This document shows, in pieces, positions 22,324-30,416 of a DNA stretch of 44,282 nucleotides. The DNA lies in the IMG/VR virus record IMGVR_UViG_3300035670_000419, positions 1 to 44,282 of that record; one strand, given 5' to 3'. The position numbers and the translations under genes were made by a program. Positions within the stretch are counted from its first letter, which is position 1; each line of letters starts with the position of its first letter. Under the pieces are notes generated by a model that saw only the letters and a list, made by a program, of their open reading frames with translations, made no database searches and was not told the origin of the DNA. This DNA is from a virus.

Positions 22324-23444
22324 TTTAACATTTCTAGAATATACGAATAGATCATTTTTTGTAAGTCTGGATTTTCCTCTAGAAAATTAACAAACCCGAA
22401 GTGCCCCTGAACTGACCCTCCTAATAGAGTTGGACTGATACCCGCTTTCTCTGCACTTTCTTTGAAGAGTTCGCTTTGAATAGAATACCAAGACCCCTTC
22501 TTTATAACAAGCCCCCAAGCCAAGGCCATATCCACAACCTCGTTAGCCTTCCAAACGCCTCCTGTGTGGTTATATTTGATAGGAACGGCCAGTTTAGATC
22601 CGGTTGTCTCATTGTAGGTTTTTCTGAAGTCAAATTCTGTATACCTACCTACAACCTTCTCACCCTCTTTGATATATCTTGGTGAGTTTCCGTCCCAAGC
22701 CATACCCATCTGGCAAATTAGGTCTCCGTAGAATTCTGGAGCTTTGCCGCCACCAGCCTTATTACCAGCGCCCCCAAATCCTGTCATATTACCTGCTCGA
22801 ATTTGTGAGCAAAGGTAAAGGTGGTGACCTTTTACGTGAATAGGAAGTGAAAGCTTTTTGAAAGCCATCGAGTTGACTCTGGCTACGCCCGCTCTTGCCT
22901 CTGCTTCTGAAAGGGTTTTCCCTCTTTCATCTGCTGTTGTTAACGCATTGATACTGTCAACAATGAAGAAGTATTTTAAGCCTTCCGGATTGTTATTGAT
23001 CAAATCTAGTATGTTTTGTAGAACAAATTCTGACGCATTTGATTTGATGACAATGAGTCGAGACTTGTCCACTCCGGACATTCTGATCTTTTTCTCTGTG
23101 AGTCTACCTTCAGCATCATAAACTACAACCCAGCCCTTCTCTCCGAAGTGCTTTTGCCAGTTAGCTCCCCAAGTTAGACCTTGCCCAGTTTTACCAGATT
23201 CTTTATCCCCGAAGAACATCGACATAGAGAAGGCGTTGTAACCTCCTTCTAAGTGTGCGTCTAATTGATATGAATTAGTTGAGATTTTGATCTCCTTTTC
23301 AAAGGCAACGTCTCCTGATTCGTAAACCACCCCATAAAACCCATCTGCCTCGGCACCACTAAAATACGAAACGATTCTCTCTAAAGGAGAGTTTGTCAAT
23401 ACCTCTCCGTCCGTTTTAACTGTTTTCTTTTTCTCTTTGCTCAT
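22320..23444 (-). CDS. recA: RecA/UvsX-type recombinase
   Basis: A 374-residue protein. Walker A is FFGDKESGKTG (77-87), Walker B YFFIVDSINAL (158-168), followed by LYLCSQIRAGNMTGFGG with the conserved S/C-Q-R pattern (about 209-225) and a GKAPEFYGDLI region corresponding to the L2 loop. These define a RecA-family strand-exchange protein; the length fits bacterial and phage RecA. It overlaps the Cys-rich protein upstream by 29 nt, with no Shine-Dalgarno of its own visible. It would act with the RecB-like nuclease and SSB in homologous recombination and recombination-dependent replication. Confidence 0.93.
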   Translation of the reverse strand: MSKEKKKTVKTDGEVLTNSPLERIVSYFSGAEADGFYGVVYESGDVAFEKEIKISTNSYQLDAHLEGGYNAFSMSMFFGDKESGKTGQGLTWGANWQKHFGEKGWVVVYDAEGRLTEKKIRMSGVDKSRLIVIKSNASEFVLQNILDLINNNPEGLKYFFIVDSINALTTADERGKTLSEAEARAGVARVNSMAFKKLSLPIHVKGHHLYLCSQIRAGNMTGFGGAGNKAGGGKAPEFYGDLICQMGMAWDGNSPRYIKEGEKVVGRYTEFDFRKTYNETTGSKLAVPIKYNHTGGVWKANEVVDMALAWGLVIKKGSWYSIQSELFKESAEKAGISPTLLGGSVQGHFGFVNFLEENPDLQKMIYSYILEMLK

Positions 23445-23601
23445 AAAATTCGCAATATTTACAAATATCTTGTGTTAATCCTTGAATGTTTAGTCTATAA
23501 CAAGTGTATCCGTCTCTGAATACCGTCCCACAACATGGCGAAGACTCATAAACAACTTTGTCTACCGACCTGTTCTTGCATGTCTCAAACTTCTCTTCCA
23601 T
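23416..23601 (-). CDS. Small Cys-rich protein, 61 aa
   Basis: No family recognised. Seven or more Cys are spread in C-K-N, SSPCCGT, YTCYRLN and ICKYCEF, consistent with one or two zinc sites or a small Fe-S cluster. It overlaps the glycosyltransferase-methyltransferase gene by 17 nt and recA by 29 nt. A purine-rich run (AGAGAAGA) lies just before its ATG and could serve as Shine-Dalgarno. Confidence 0.65.
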   Translation of the reverse strand: MEEKFETCKNRSVDKVVYESSPCCGTVFRDGYTCYRLNIQGLTQDICKYCEFYEQREKENS

Positions 23602-24775
23602 TTTCTTCTCTTTTTAAAACTGTAAGACCATTGTTAATCAATAATCTTTCAACCTCTTTCCAGTGAGGATTCTCTTCTAGGAATTCCTCGATTGCTGGCC
23701 TCAAGCCTTGTGGTTGCTTCCTGAAATCAGTTTCTTCTTCATCTTTAAATCCAAACGTTTCTGTGTCATGAAAAATTAAGAATTTTTTCGCCCTGTTTCC
23801 GTGTTTAGAGAGTTCCTTTTTTAATTGATCGTATCTGTGCCAAGTGTCAATAAACACAAGGTCCGCCTCTTCTATCTCAAATGACTCTTCTAGAACATCT
23901 TGTTTCGAAAACTCAAAATCAATCCCTGCTCCAGTTGCCAATTCTTTAGCGTGTTCAATATTCGGGCTTTGCTCTATGTCATACGACCTCATCCTTTTAG
24001 GACTCGCTGCTAAAAACGCCCAAGTAGAAACAACATCTCTAACGCCCATTTCTACAATCGTCTCGCTTTGTTTTGCGTAATTGAAAATGGTTGGTAATAA
24101 TTGATTTATATCACTATGCATTCTACATACGGCGACATAATTATTCAAAATCTCTCTGCTAGGTTTGGTTTCCTTGTATTTTTTCAGGAAGTCCAGATTT
24201 TCTTTTAGGTCGTGACTCATCGTCCAGCCCAATGCTTCGCAAACGTTCCTATTGTCTGGGTGGACCGGCTCCCTCTCATTTATTCTATAAAACCTACCCC
24301 CTAATCTACCCACCGCATTGTGCATTGCGTTTTCGAGAACCGCTCCGTCAAATCTAAACGATTCAAAAACGTTTCCATATCTGATATCTGCAAAAAAGAT
24401 ATCTGTAGAAAGTTGTTCAGAAGTATTCCAGTTGTTTCCGCCATATGGAACTCTAAAGTGAGCCATATTCGAAAATACTCGATGGATAACATCTTCCTCG
24501 CAAAGCCAAGAGTCTACCGAAAGTTTAATAAAAAGATCTGACTCTACATCTTTGTCCACTAAAAATTTATAACCTTCTGTAATTAATTCGAACTCACCCT
24601 TTTGTAATCCAGAGTTTGGAATACGGACATCTGCTTCAAAAGCTTCATCGTCGCCATTGTAAACTAGGCAAATCGTTGGATCAATATTCTTATAAGAAAG
24701 AATAAGGTCTTTAAGGTGGGGCCAATAACTTTCCTTGTCAAAGCAAGTTACTATAAAATTAATCTTTGTTTTCAT
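23585..24775 (-). CDS. Glycosyltransferase-like plus SAM methyltransferase fusion
   Basis: A 396-residue two-domain protein. Residues 1 to about 200 start with INFIVTCFDKESYWPHLKDLI and CLVYNGDD and contain DLFIKLSVDSWL, a GT-A-like layout without a standard D-x-D. From about 220, LLPTIFNYAKQSETIVEMGVRDVVSTWAFLAA (key part ETIVEMGVRDVVSTW) is the SAM-binding motif I of class I methyltransferases (CmcI/Methyltransf_24-like), followed by MRSYDIE, DLVFIDTWHRYDQLKKEL and FLIFHDTETFG. The Shine-Dalgarno AAGGTAA lies about 8 nt before the ATG. It probably attaches and/or methylates a sugar; the acceptor is unknown. The methyltransferase half is surer than the glycosyltransferase half. Confidence 0.75.
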   Translation of the reverse strand: MKTKINFIVTCFDKESYWPHLKDLILSYKNIDPTICLVYNGDDEAFEADVRIPNSGLQKGEFELITEGYKFLVDKDVESDLFIKLSVDSWLCEEDVIHRVFSNMAHFRVPYGGNNWNTSEQLSTDIFFADIRYGNVFESFRFDGAVLENAMHNAVGRLGGRFYRINEREPVHPDNRNVCEALGWTMSHDLKENLDFLKKYKETKPSREILNNYVAVCRMHSDINQLLPTIFNYAKQSETIVEMGVRDVVSTWAFLAASPKRMRSYDIEQSPNIEHAKELATGAGIDFEFSKQDVLEESFEIEEADLVFIDTWHRYDQLKKELSKHGNRAKKFLIFHDTETFGFKDEEETDFRKQPQGLRPAIEEFLEENPHWKEVERLLINNGLTVLKREENGREV

Positions 24776-24944
24776 TAAAAATTACCTTGAATTTAATTTC
24801 TTCTAGAATTGTGGGTGATCTGTCTTCGCTGGACGAATTTATTTTTTGAGATTTTTGAGGATCTCTTTTAAAGATCTTGTCATAATTACTCCTGTATTTT
24901 TCCCCATCTACAGGTCTTGGAGAATCCCCCTTACCCGCGCTCAT
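24759..24944 (-). CDS. Small conserved phage protein with SAGKGDxPRP motif
   Basis: A 61-residue protein. Its N-terminus SAGKGDSPRPVDGEKYRSNYDKIF is close to a short sequence (GKGDxPRP...YxxNYDxIF) found in many phage genomes and usually annotated hypothetical. The start is the ATG at 24944; the frame also extends to a TTG at 24953, which I reject. It overlaps the upstream gene by 14 nt and the GT-methyltransferase gene by 17 nt. The role is unknown. Confidence 0.72.
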   Translation of the reverse strand: MSAGKGDSPRPVDGEKYRSNYDKIFKRDPQKSQKINSSSEDRSPTILEEIKFKVIFNENKD

Positions 24945-25119
24945 ATAAATCAACGTCTCCTTCTATGTCTAACTCTGGATCATAAAACTTCAAATTAACA
25001 ACCGGAAACTTTTCCGTCGCAGAAGCAACAAGTTCAAGACTCATGACATTTTCTACATGTTTTCCATCGATGAGAATCTCCCACTGACCATCTTTATATT
25101 TTAGTTTTAACTTACTCAT
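24931..25119 (-). CDS. Hypothetical protein, 62 aa
   Basis: A small beta-rich protein: LKLKYKDGQWEILIDGKHVENVMSLELVASATEKFPVVNLKF (key parts WEILIDGKHV and FPVVNLKFYDP) then an acidic end. The pattern of an 'internal' DGxxV turn followed by L-E-L-x-A and P-V-V-x-L is similar to short phage proteins of unknown role. It begins with an ATGA overlap on the previous gene. Confidence 0.65.
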   Translation of the reverse strand: MSKLKLKYKDGQWEILIDGKHVENVMSLELVASATEKFPVVNLKFYDPELDIEGDVDLYERG

Positions 25120-25703
25120 CTATATTCTTCTTTAAAAAGTCTCCACCTCTTTGAGTCAATTTGTTTCCGTCCCGAATCGATATCTACAATTGTTTTAAGT
25201 AGACTATCTAGGTCGTCGTAGAAGTATTTCACTGGCAGCAATCCAAGCATCCAGAGGGGAGTTTTTTTGACGCCTCCTTCGACAAAAACAAAGATAGGCT
25301 TCTTTGCCTGATTTGCAACAACAATTTCGTGTATTGTTCCGAAAGTCGGAACATCTGGATTTAAGTATGCTATAATGAAATCCGCTCTATCTACCATTGC
25401 CAAATCCGCAGCGATAATTTCTCGCATGTGGTCATGAACGTCTTGCAGATTTCCGTTGGCACGCTTTTCTCTCAATTCGTTTTGGCTTTCTTTGTCCTCT
25501 TTAATGTCACTCTCAAAGGGTTTTTTGTATGGGTCGAAACAAACTACTCCCATCTGGGTTAGGGTATCAGAAACCTTATCTCTCCAACTTTCGCCGTCAG
25601 AGACAAACTCCATAGGTCCCACTAAATATGTCTTAGTCTTATTTAAGATGCTGGATTTGTTAATTTGAGTCTCTCGTCCAAGGCTTTGTCTATCTTCTTC
25701 CAT
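25116..25703 (-). CDS. Nucleoside 2-deoxyribosyltransferase-like protein
   Basis: A 195-residue protein. TYLVGPMEFVSDGESWRDKV (about 25-44), CFDPYKKPF, IIAADLAMVDRADFIIAYLNPDVPTFGTIHEIVVA (key parts DLAMVDRADFIIAYLN and GTIHEI) and KKPIFVFVEGG match the nucleoside 2-deoxyribosyltransferase / TIR-related Rossmann family, in which an Asp (here in A-D-L-A-M-V-D) and a Glu (G-T-x-x-E) are catalytic. Such enzymes swap or remove bases from deoxynucleosides. The ATG at 25703 lies 61 nt inside the small coiled-coil gene, so the true start may be a later codon. Near MazG and Nrd genes it fits nucleotide metabolism. Confidence 0.75.
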   Translation of the reverse strand: MEEDRQSLGRETQINKSSILNKTKTYLVGPMEFVSDGESWRDKVSDTLTQMGVVCFDPYKKPFESDIKEDKESQNELREKRANGNLQDVHDHMREIIAADLAMVDRADFIIAYLNPDVPTFGTIHEIVVANQAKKPIFVFVEGGVKKTPLWMLGLLPVKYFYDDLDSLLKTIVDIDSGRKQIDSKRWRLFKEEYR

Positions 25704-25795
25704 AATCTTCTTTTTTCCTTTTCGTTTCGTTCTTTAAGAACCTGTTCTCTCAGGTCTTCTAAAATTTCGTCAACCTGTTTTAATAAATCTTTCAT
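25643..25795 (-). CDS. Small coiled-coil protein, 50 aa
   Basis: A short frame from the ATG at 25795 (ATGA overlap on the stop of the dehydratase gene) to TAA at 25643. The product is a continuous charged helix: MKDLLKQVDEILEDL, then REQVLKERNEKEKRRLWKK. It fills what would otherwise be an 88-nt gap and shares its last 61 nt with the deoxyribosyltransferase frame. Coding is inferred from position, composition and the start-stop overlap. Confidence 0.6.
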   Translation of the reverse strand: MKDLLKQVDEILEDLREQVLKERNEKEKRRLWKKIDKALDERLKLTNPAS

Positions 25796-26676
25796 TTTAA
25801 TAAATCTTGTATCATTTCTTCAAATGAAAATTTAGGTTCCATATTTGGAGTGGCGACTGAATGAAAGTAAGTGTGTTCTTTTTGTAAATCTGGAACTGAC
25901 TCACAAAGTATTTCACCTTTTGAAGAAATTAATTGATTTGCTCCCCATTTGCATTGCTCGCCACTTTTTTCAAACATTATTCTAATAAAGTCCGCAACTC
26001 TTCTTGAAATCCCGCTTCCCAATTTCGGTGCAGATTTAGGCATGTCTTCTATACACTTCCAGATATAATTTGCCATATCTTCTGCGTGAGACCAGTCCCT
26101 CGATTCATTTAGGTTTCCTACTTTTAAAATTTTCCCTTTCGTAGTTTTTCTCTCTTTGATGTGGTCTGCGACCTTTTTAGACAGAAACCCTTCTGGTCTG
26201 CGAGGGCTTTCATGATTGAATAAAAAGGGTTGAATAGCTTCAATTCCTTCTGTCGCATAAGCCATAACTACTTGCCTCGCCGCCCTCTTACTGAGGGCAT
26301 AAGGAGAATTATCGTTTGAGATTTCTAAAGAACTACCTGCATTTAAATATTTGCAATTTGGGCTAAATTCTTTAATAGCCTTAAGTTGATTTTGCACGGC
26401 ATTTAAATTTGTAGCTAAAATAAGATCTACGTCATTTTCTTTTGGTCTAGCTATTGCTGCCAAATTAATAAAATGGGTAGGCTTTATTTCTTGTATAAGC
26501 TCTCTAGCCTCTTCGTCGATGCGAAGGTCATAATTAAAATATTCTACTCTGGGGTAGATTACGGTGGGTTTTGAAAGCGAAGTTCCATAAACTAGATTCT
26601 CATCTAATTTTGAAAGCATTTCTACTAAATAACTTCCAGTTTGGCCAGTAGCTCCTGTAACTACAATTCTATTCAT
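25792..26676 (-). CDS. GDP-mannose 4,6-dehydratase-like SDR enzyme
   Basis: A 294-residue extended SDR protein. TGATGQTGSYLVE (7-19) is the NAD(P)-binding Gly motif, AGSSLEI (113-119) and S-P-Y126-A-L-S-K130 the catalytic Tyr/Lys, and NHESPRRPEGFLSKKVADHI (from 154) the GDP-mannose dehydratase signature (NHESPRRGxxFVTRK in Gmd). ESRDWSHAEDMANYIW (about 188-203) matches the R-D-W-G-H-A-x-D motif. It probably makes a 4-keto-6-deoxy sugar nucleotide for the phage's glycosyltransferases. It is somewhat shorter than bacterial Gmd (about 340-370). Confidence 0.85.
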   Translation of the reverse strand: MNRIVVTGATGQTGSYLVEMLSKLDENLVYGTSLSKPTVIYPRVEYFNYDLRIDEEARELIQEIKPTHFINLAAIARPKENDVDLILATNLNAVQNQLKAIKEFSPNCKYLNAGSSLEISNDNSPYALSKRAARQVVMAYATEGIEAIQPFLFNHESPRRPEGFLSKKVADHIKERKTTKGKILKVGNLNESRDWSHAEDMANYIWKCIEDMPKSAPKLGSGISRRVADFIRIMFEKSGEQCKWGANQLISSKGEILCESVPDLQKEHTYFHSVATPNMEPKFSFEEMIQDLLK

Positions 26677-26903
26677 TCTATTGTTGAAGTAGAAAGGATT
26701 CTTCCTGACATCAATTCTTCGTGAAACTTTTCACTTATAGAGGCTAAGAACTGCTCTTTTTCCGCCTCTGGCACTGCCGACAAAAAAGCATACAGCACAG
26801 AAGACAAAACTCCAATAACAATCTCTTCACTAAATGAAAAGGGGTTCGCTTCTGTTACGCACTTTCCTTCTTCTTCGTCGTAATAAATTTCAAAAACTTT
26901 CAT
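26673..26903 (-). CDS. Hypothetical acidic protein, 76 aa, paralogue of the upstream 81-aa protein
   Basis: No family recognised. FSFSEEIVIGVLSSVLYAFLSAVPEAEKEQFLASISEKFHEEL (key parts EEIVIGVLSSVLYAF and KEQFLASI) aligns with the 81-aa protein encoded just upstream, so the two are a tandem pair. The protein is acidic and mostly helical. It starts with an ATGA overlap and ends with another. Confidence 0.7.
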   Translation of the reverse strand: MKVFEIYYDEEEGKCVTEANPFSFSEEIVIGVLSSVLYAFLSAVPEAEKEQFLASISEKFHEELMSGRILSTSTIE

Positions 26904-27145
26904 GAAATTCTTGTTAATGATGCTCCGAATCCGCCGCCTCTCATTTCTTCATTTAGAAGGGCCATCACTTCTGCCTGAAACTGTTCTTTGTTCTGACCTT
27001 CATCTAAGCACTCTGAAAGCGAATATAAAACCGAAGATAGCAATTTACTTACAAAGTCTTCTTCGAATTCAAAGTCGTTTAAGATTTCGACAAAAAAATT
27101 GCCGTTACCCCTTACCCCGATTTCTATCAATTTTTCACTTAGCAT
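26900..27145 (-). CDS. Hypothetical acidic protein, 81 aa, paralogue of the downstream 76-aa protein
   Basis: No family recognised. FEFEEDFVSKLLSSVLYSLSECLDEGQNKEQFQAEVMALLNEEM (key parts EEDFVSKLLSSVLYSL and NKEQFQAEVMALL) matches the next gene in order and spacing: F-x-x-E-E, LSSVLY, K-E-Q-F, E-E. It overlaps MazG by 11 nt. A Gly-rich C-terminus (RGGGFGASL) differs from the paralogue. Confidence 0.7.
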   Translation of the reverse strand: MLSEKLIEIGVRGNGNFFVEILNDFEFEEDFVSKLLSSVLYSLSECLDEGQNKEQFQAEVMALLNEEMRGGGFGASLTRIS

Positions 27146-27605
27146 CTTTTTGTCTATTAATCTCTTGTTTAATTTTTTCTTCAGGTCCGGTCCAATCTGG
27201 GGGCTTCATCCACTTCCCATCTTCTCTTCTGTAAGATCCTTCTGAGAACTTTGCCATGTTAGCCTCTTGAACAAAGTCTTCGATAGGTTCCATGTTAATG
27301 CCGTAAGCTAAGGCGGCTCCGTAGTTAACGTAGCTAATATCTGCAATTGCGTCTGCGATATCGGGCAACCTTTCTTCGTCCACACCCATCGATAGATAAA
27401 GAAAATCTTCTGCCACGATAGGACTACCGTCATCCTTTAACCCAATGATCGAAACACCACTTGCCTCTGCAAGTTCAAAAACTTCTTCAATAAGAAGTTT
27501 CACTCTTAACGTTGCCTCGTCCTGAGGAATCGAGGAGGGTTTGGTTCTAACTGTTTGCCCCGCCCTCTCCATGAAGGCTTTCACTTGAGATTGTATCTTA
27601 TCCAT
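27135..27605 (-). CDS. MazG-like nucleoside triphosphate pyrophosphohydrolase
   Basis: A 156-residue all-helical protein. LLIEEVFELAEASG (37-50) gives E40, E41, E44 and LPDIADAIADISYVNYGAALAYGI (80-103; key part DIADAIADI) gives D85 and D89, the E-E-x-x-E...D-x-x-A-D metal-binding core of MazG-like/HisE-type pyrophosphohydrolases. The end has NMAKF, REDGKWMKPPDW and GPEEK, typical of phage MazG-like proteins. It hydrolyses (d)NTPs to monophosphates; phage MazG is also discussed as a modulator of ppGpp. It is the first gene of a unit: the -10 box ends 10 nt before the ATG, leaving a leader of about 3 nt. Confidence 0.87.
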   Translation of the reverse strand: MDKIQSQVKAFMERAGQTVRTKPSSIPQDEATLRVKLLIEEVFELAEASGVSIIGLKDDGSPIVAEDFLYLSMGVDEERLPDIADAIADISYVNYGAALAYGINMEPIEDFVQEANMAKFSEGSYRREDGKWMKPPDWTGPEEKIKQEINRQKDAK

Positions 27606-27614
27606 ATTCTGGAA

Positions 27615-27643
27615 ATTATAACACCTATAAGCCCTATTGTCAA
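27615..27643 (-). promoter_or_regulatory. Strong sigma70 promoter of the MazG-replication unit
   Basis: TTGACA at 27643-27638, 17-nt spacer, TATAAT at 27620-27615: both hexamers are perfect consensus, with GTGT giving a TGn extension before the -10. Nine nt separate the -10 from the ATG at 27605. Expected start near 27608. This is the best promoter of the window. Confidence 0.92.
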
Positions 27644-27682
27644 GAGCTTATCTGAGATATTTATAATACTTAATCTTTAGTA

Positions 27683-30415
27683 TCAGCCCTCGCAGCTAGA
27701 ACACTCATTTAACTTTCTATAAAAAGCTTGTGCGGCATTGATAGAATGTTGATAGTAGAGAGACTTGATACCGCTTTCCCAAGCAAAAATTAAAAGTGCA
27801 TTAATATCTTTTGTCGGTGTTTCGGGAGGAACCATTAGGTTAAGGCTTTGCCCCTGATCTATGTATTTTTGTCTCTGGGCTGCTTGAATAACCGTTTCCT
27901 TCGCGCTAATTTCTGTGAAAGTCCTGAAAACATCTTTCTCTTGCTGGGAGAGCCCTGACAAGTGTTGAACTGATCCGTTTTTGAGGAGAATAGAGTCCCA
28001 TACTTCATCTGTATTTAAGCCCCTTTCATCCAAAACTTTTTCAAGATATGGATTCTTGAATGTGAACTTGAATTTGGCCAAATCTTTTACATAATAGTTA
28101 GACTTAAATGGCTCAATTGATTGGGAAACTTGCCCCAAGACAAAAGCGGAAGAGGTGTTCGGTGCTACAGCGTGCCTTGTGACCCATCTTTCTCCATATC
28201 CTTTTAGCATGGGAGGTTCTCCCAATTCTATCGCGGCTTTCTTCGACGCTTCTAGAGACTTCTCATTCATTGTCTTGAAGATCTCTACGTTCAACATTTG
28301 AGCCTCTAAACCTTCGAAAGGAATCATCTTGCTTTGTAGGAGCGAGTGCCAGCCTGTTGCTCCAATCCCAATAGCTCTTTGGTTTTCGGCAAATTTAACT
28401 GCCCTGTCCATAAATGGAATCTTCGAAGCTTTTTCAATAAACTCTGTGAGAACAGCATCTAAAAAGTATGCCATTACCTCTACTGCGTCCGTATCCTTCC
28501 ACTCGTCGTAATGCAAAAGGTTCATAGATGACAAGCAGCAAACGAAAGACTCATCTTCATTCGAAGAAAGCATGATTTCTGAGCACACATTTGACCCATG
28601 AATTTTTCTACCTTTATCTTTGTAGACCTGTGGGGCATTGTTATTTACATTGTCTGTAAAAAAGATGTAAGGAATTCCAGACTCCGATCTGCTCTTTAAT
28701 ACTTTCGCCCAGAGAGATCTCTTTTCTTTATCTCCATCGATCATGGATTTCATCCATTCGTCAGGAACACAAACCCCTGTAAATAAATCTTGGATTGGAC
28801 TTCCTTCAAGCTTTACTCTTAAAAGTTCCTCTACGTCACCGTGATCAATAGGCAGATAGCACCCCATAACGCCTCTACGAATAGAGGCTTGCTTGCAAGT
28901 GATCATTGCTGTATCGAACAGTCTCATAAAATGAACCGCCCCATCGGACTTTCCTCCACCTGAAATCTCAGAACCTCTCGCTCTCAATTCTCCAAAAAAT
29001 CCACTACACCCTCCTCCCATTTTTGTCATCATCCCAACCTCTGCTAGGTTATATAGGATCGATTCCATCGTGTCTGATAAATAAGAGTTAAAACAGTTAT
29101 GAACAATAACCCCAGAGACACTAAAAGAATGATCTTCTTCTACGGTTATATCATATACGGGTTCGTTATGGGTCAATTTTTTAAGTTTAAATGGACAGTA
29201 TCTGTTTCCGTCTGAAAATTCTATTCCAGAATGAGCACTATTTACCGAGAGATTTGTTTTACCTTGGTTGCAATAAATTGAAACTTTATAAACAAATTTT
29301 GTTGTTGATAGCTTACCAGCTTTAGTTTGCATTTGTAAGCCCATTCTGTATCCGCACCTAAGTCCTATCTCATAAAGAGACATGGCTAGTTTTGGGTTAG
29401 AGATAGTAAAGGATTGTTGGTTATACGTCTTACAACCATCACCAAGATAAAACCCCTCAAAGAACGAAGAGATAATTTCTATAGGGGCTTCTTTGAGATA
29501 CTGTGGAATGTTTTTAACTTTACAGTTTTCTCCGAAATTCTCTAAAAAGAATTCCCCCAAAACTACAGAGTTAATATTTAAAGTCAGCCAAGAGTTTGTT
29601 TTTCCATCTCTTTCGACATTACTCTCGTAAATATTAAATGGAAGGTTGGTTTTATCTTCAAGAATTTTACCAAAGCGTTCCATTTCTTTTCTAAATGGAA
29701 TTCCCATAGTTATTCTAATTCCATTAGGGGTTTTATTCTGATTTGTAGAAAGGGACCCTTCTGCAAACCAAAGACCCAAAGCCCAAGCGAGATCTCTATC
29801 TACTTTTACTTGCTCTATTTTTTTAGCTTCAAATTTCCCATTTCCATAATCCTTTTTATTATTAAACGATAAGGTCGGATATTCGCTATTTTGAAACAGA
29901 TCTACCTTATTATTCGTCGCAATATAATGAATTTTCGGATTTAGCTCATCAACCCTAACCCATCCTAAATTCGTTAAAACGGGGTGATTGCCAGTAATTT
30001 TGATCGGAGTTTTTCTTGTTTGAACTTTTATTTCAAAAATATCATTCTGGGAATTTCTTACTTGAACATTTGTAACCCTCCTGAATCTTCCTTTGTGTGT
30101 TAAAACCTGATCTCCAACCTTAATATCTTTTATTTGCGTGCCCCCCTCATGAAGGGTATTAATCCAAGAGTCTCCTGTTAAGCAAGAAATCGGAAGGCCC
30201 CTCTCTCTTCCAAAGTTTGCCCAAACAGGCGTGGATAAAAGGAACCACCCTTTATCCATGTATTCCTTGAACTTTTCTGAGAAACCAGACTTGTTTAGAA
30301 TTCTTTCTGCTGTATTTGCAATATTCTCAATTCTATCCTCTGGACTTTCTCCTTCGAGCAAATATCCGTTCTTCAAGAAAATTCTTGAAGGCTTTGTTAA
30401 CCATTTATACTTCAT
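27683..30415 (-). CDS. nrdA: Ribonucleotide reductase large subunit with embedded intein
   Basis: A 910-residue precursor: NrdA residues 1-77, an intein at 78-440 and NrdA residues 441-910, giving a mature subunit of about 547 residues, shorter than E. coli NrdA (761) and lacking the N-terminal ATP cone. GLPIS joined to CFNSYLSD gives the redox Cys (C441). GSNVCSEIMLSS holds the N-x-C-x-E active site (about 626-631), and the C-terminal ECSSCEG is the thioredoxin-reactive Cys pair. It reduces ribonucleotides to deoxyribonucleotides for phage DNA. The ATG follows the nrdB stop by 1 nt. No strong Shine-Dalgarno is seen. Confidence 0.94.
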   Translation of the reverse strand: MKYKWLTKPSRIFLKNGYLLEGESPEDRIENIANTAERILNKSGFSEKFKEYMDKGWFLLSTPVWANFGRERGLPISCLTGDSWINTLHEGGTQIKDIKVGDQVLTHKGRFRRVTNVQVRNSQNDIFEIKVQTRKTPIKITGNHPVLTNLGWVRVDELNPKIHYIATNNKVDLFQNSEYPTLSFNNKKDYGNGKFEAKKIEQVKVDRDLAWALGLWFAEGSLSTNQNKTPNGIRITMGIPFRKEMERFGKILEDKTNLPFNIYESNVERDGKTNSWLTLNINSVVLGEFFLENFGENCKVKNIPQYLKEAPIEIISSFFEGFYLGDGCKTYNQQSFTISNPKLAMSLYEIGLRCGYRMGLQMQTKAGKLSTTKFVYKVSIYCNQGKTNLSVNSAHSGIEFSDGNRYCPFKLKKLTHNEPVYDITVEEDHSFSVSGVIVHNCFNSYLSDTMESILYNLAEVGMMTKMGGGCSGFFGELRARGSEISGGGKSDGAVHFMRLFDTAMITCKQASIRRGVMGCYLPIDHGDVEELLRVKLEGSPIQDLFTGVCVPDEWMKSMIDGDKEKRSLWAKVLKSRSESGIPYIFFTDNVNNNAPQVYKDKGRKIHGSNVCSEIMLSSNEDESFVCCLSSMNLLHYDEWKDTDAVEVMAYFLDAVLTEFIEKASKIPFMDRAVKFAENQRAIGIGATGWHSLLQSKMIPFEGLEAQMLNVEIFKTMNEKSLEASKKAAIELGEPPMLKGYGERWVTRHAVAPNTSSAFVLGQVSQSIEPFKSNYYVKDLAKFKFTFKNPYLEKVLDERGLNTDEVWDSILLKNGSVQHLSGLSQQEKDVFRTFTEISAKETVIQAAQRQKYIDQGQSLNLMVPPETPTKDINALLIFAWESGIKSLYYQHSINAAQAFYRKLNECSSCEG
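29096..30184 (-). other. Intein with LAGLIDADG-like homing endonuclease in NrdA
   Basis: 363 residues, from Cys78 (CLTGDSWI, block A) to Asn440 (GVIVHN, block G) with Cys441 as the +1 residue. Block B is KITGNHPVL with the T-x-x-H. Two LAGLIDADG-like blocks are ALGLWFAEGSL (about 211-221) and SSFFEGFYLGDG (316-327), so an endonuclease domain is present. Block F is EPVYDITVEEDHSF. All residues for self-splicing (Cys1, His, His-Asn, Cys+1) are present, so splicing is expected to restore NrdA. Confidence 0.93.
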
Positions 30416-30416
30416 A

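Noticed and set aside
27658-27665. TATAAATA on the minus strand, identical to the T4 late promoter box, upstream of the MazG gene
   Set aside because: It occurs once in a gap and once inside the GIY-YIG gene (near 3083), with no other intergenic copies, no gp55-like gene in the window, and a perfect sigma70 promoter right next to it.
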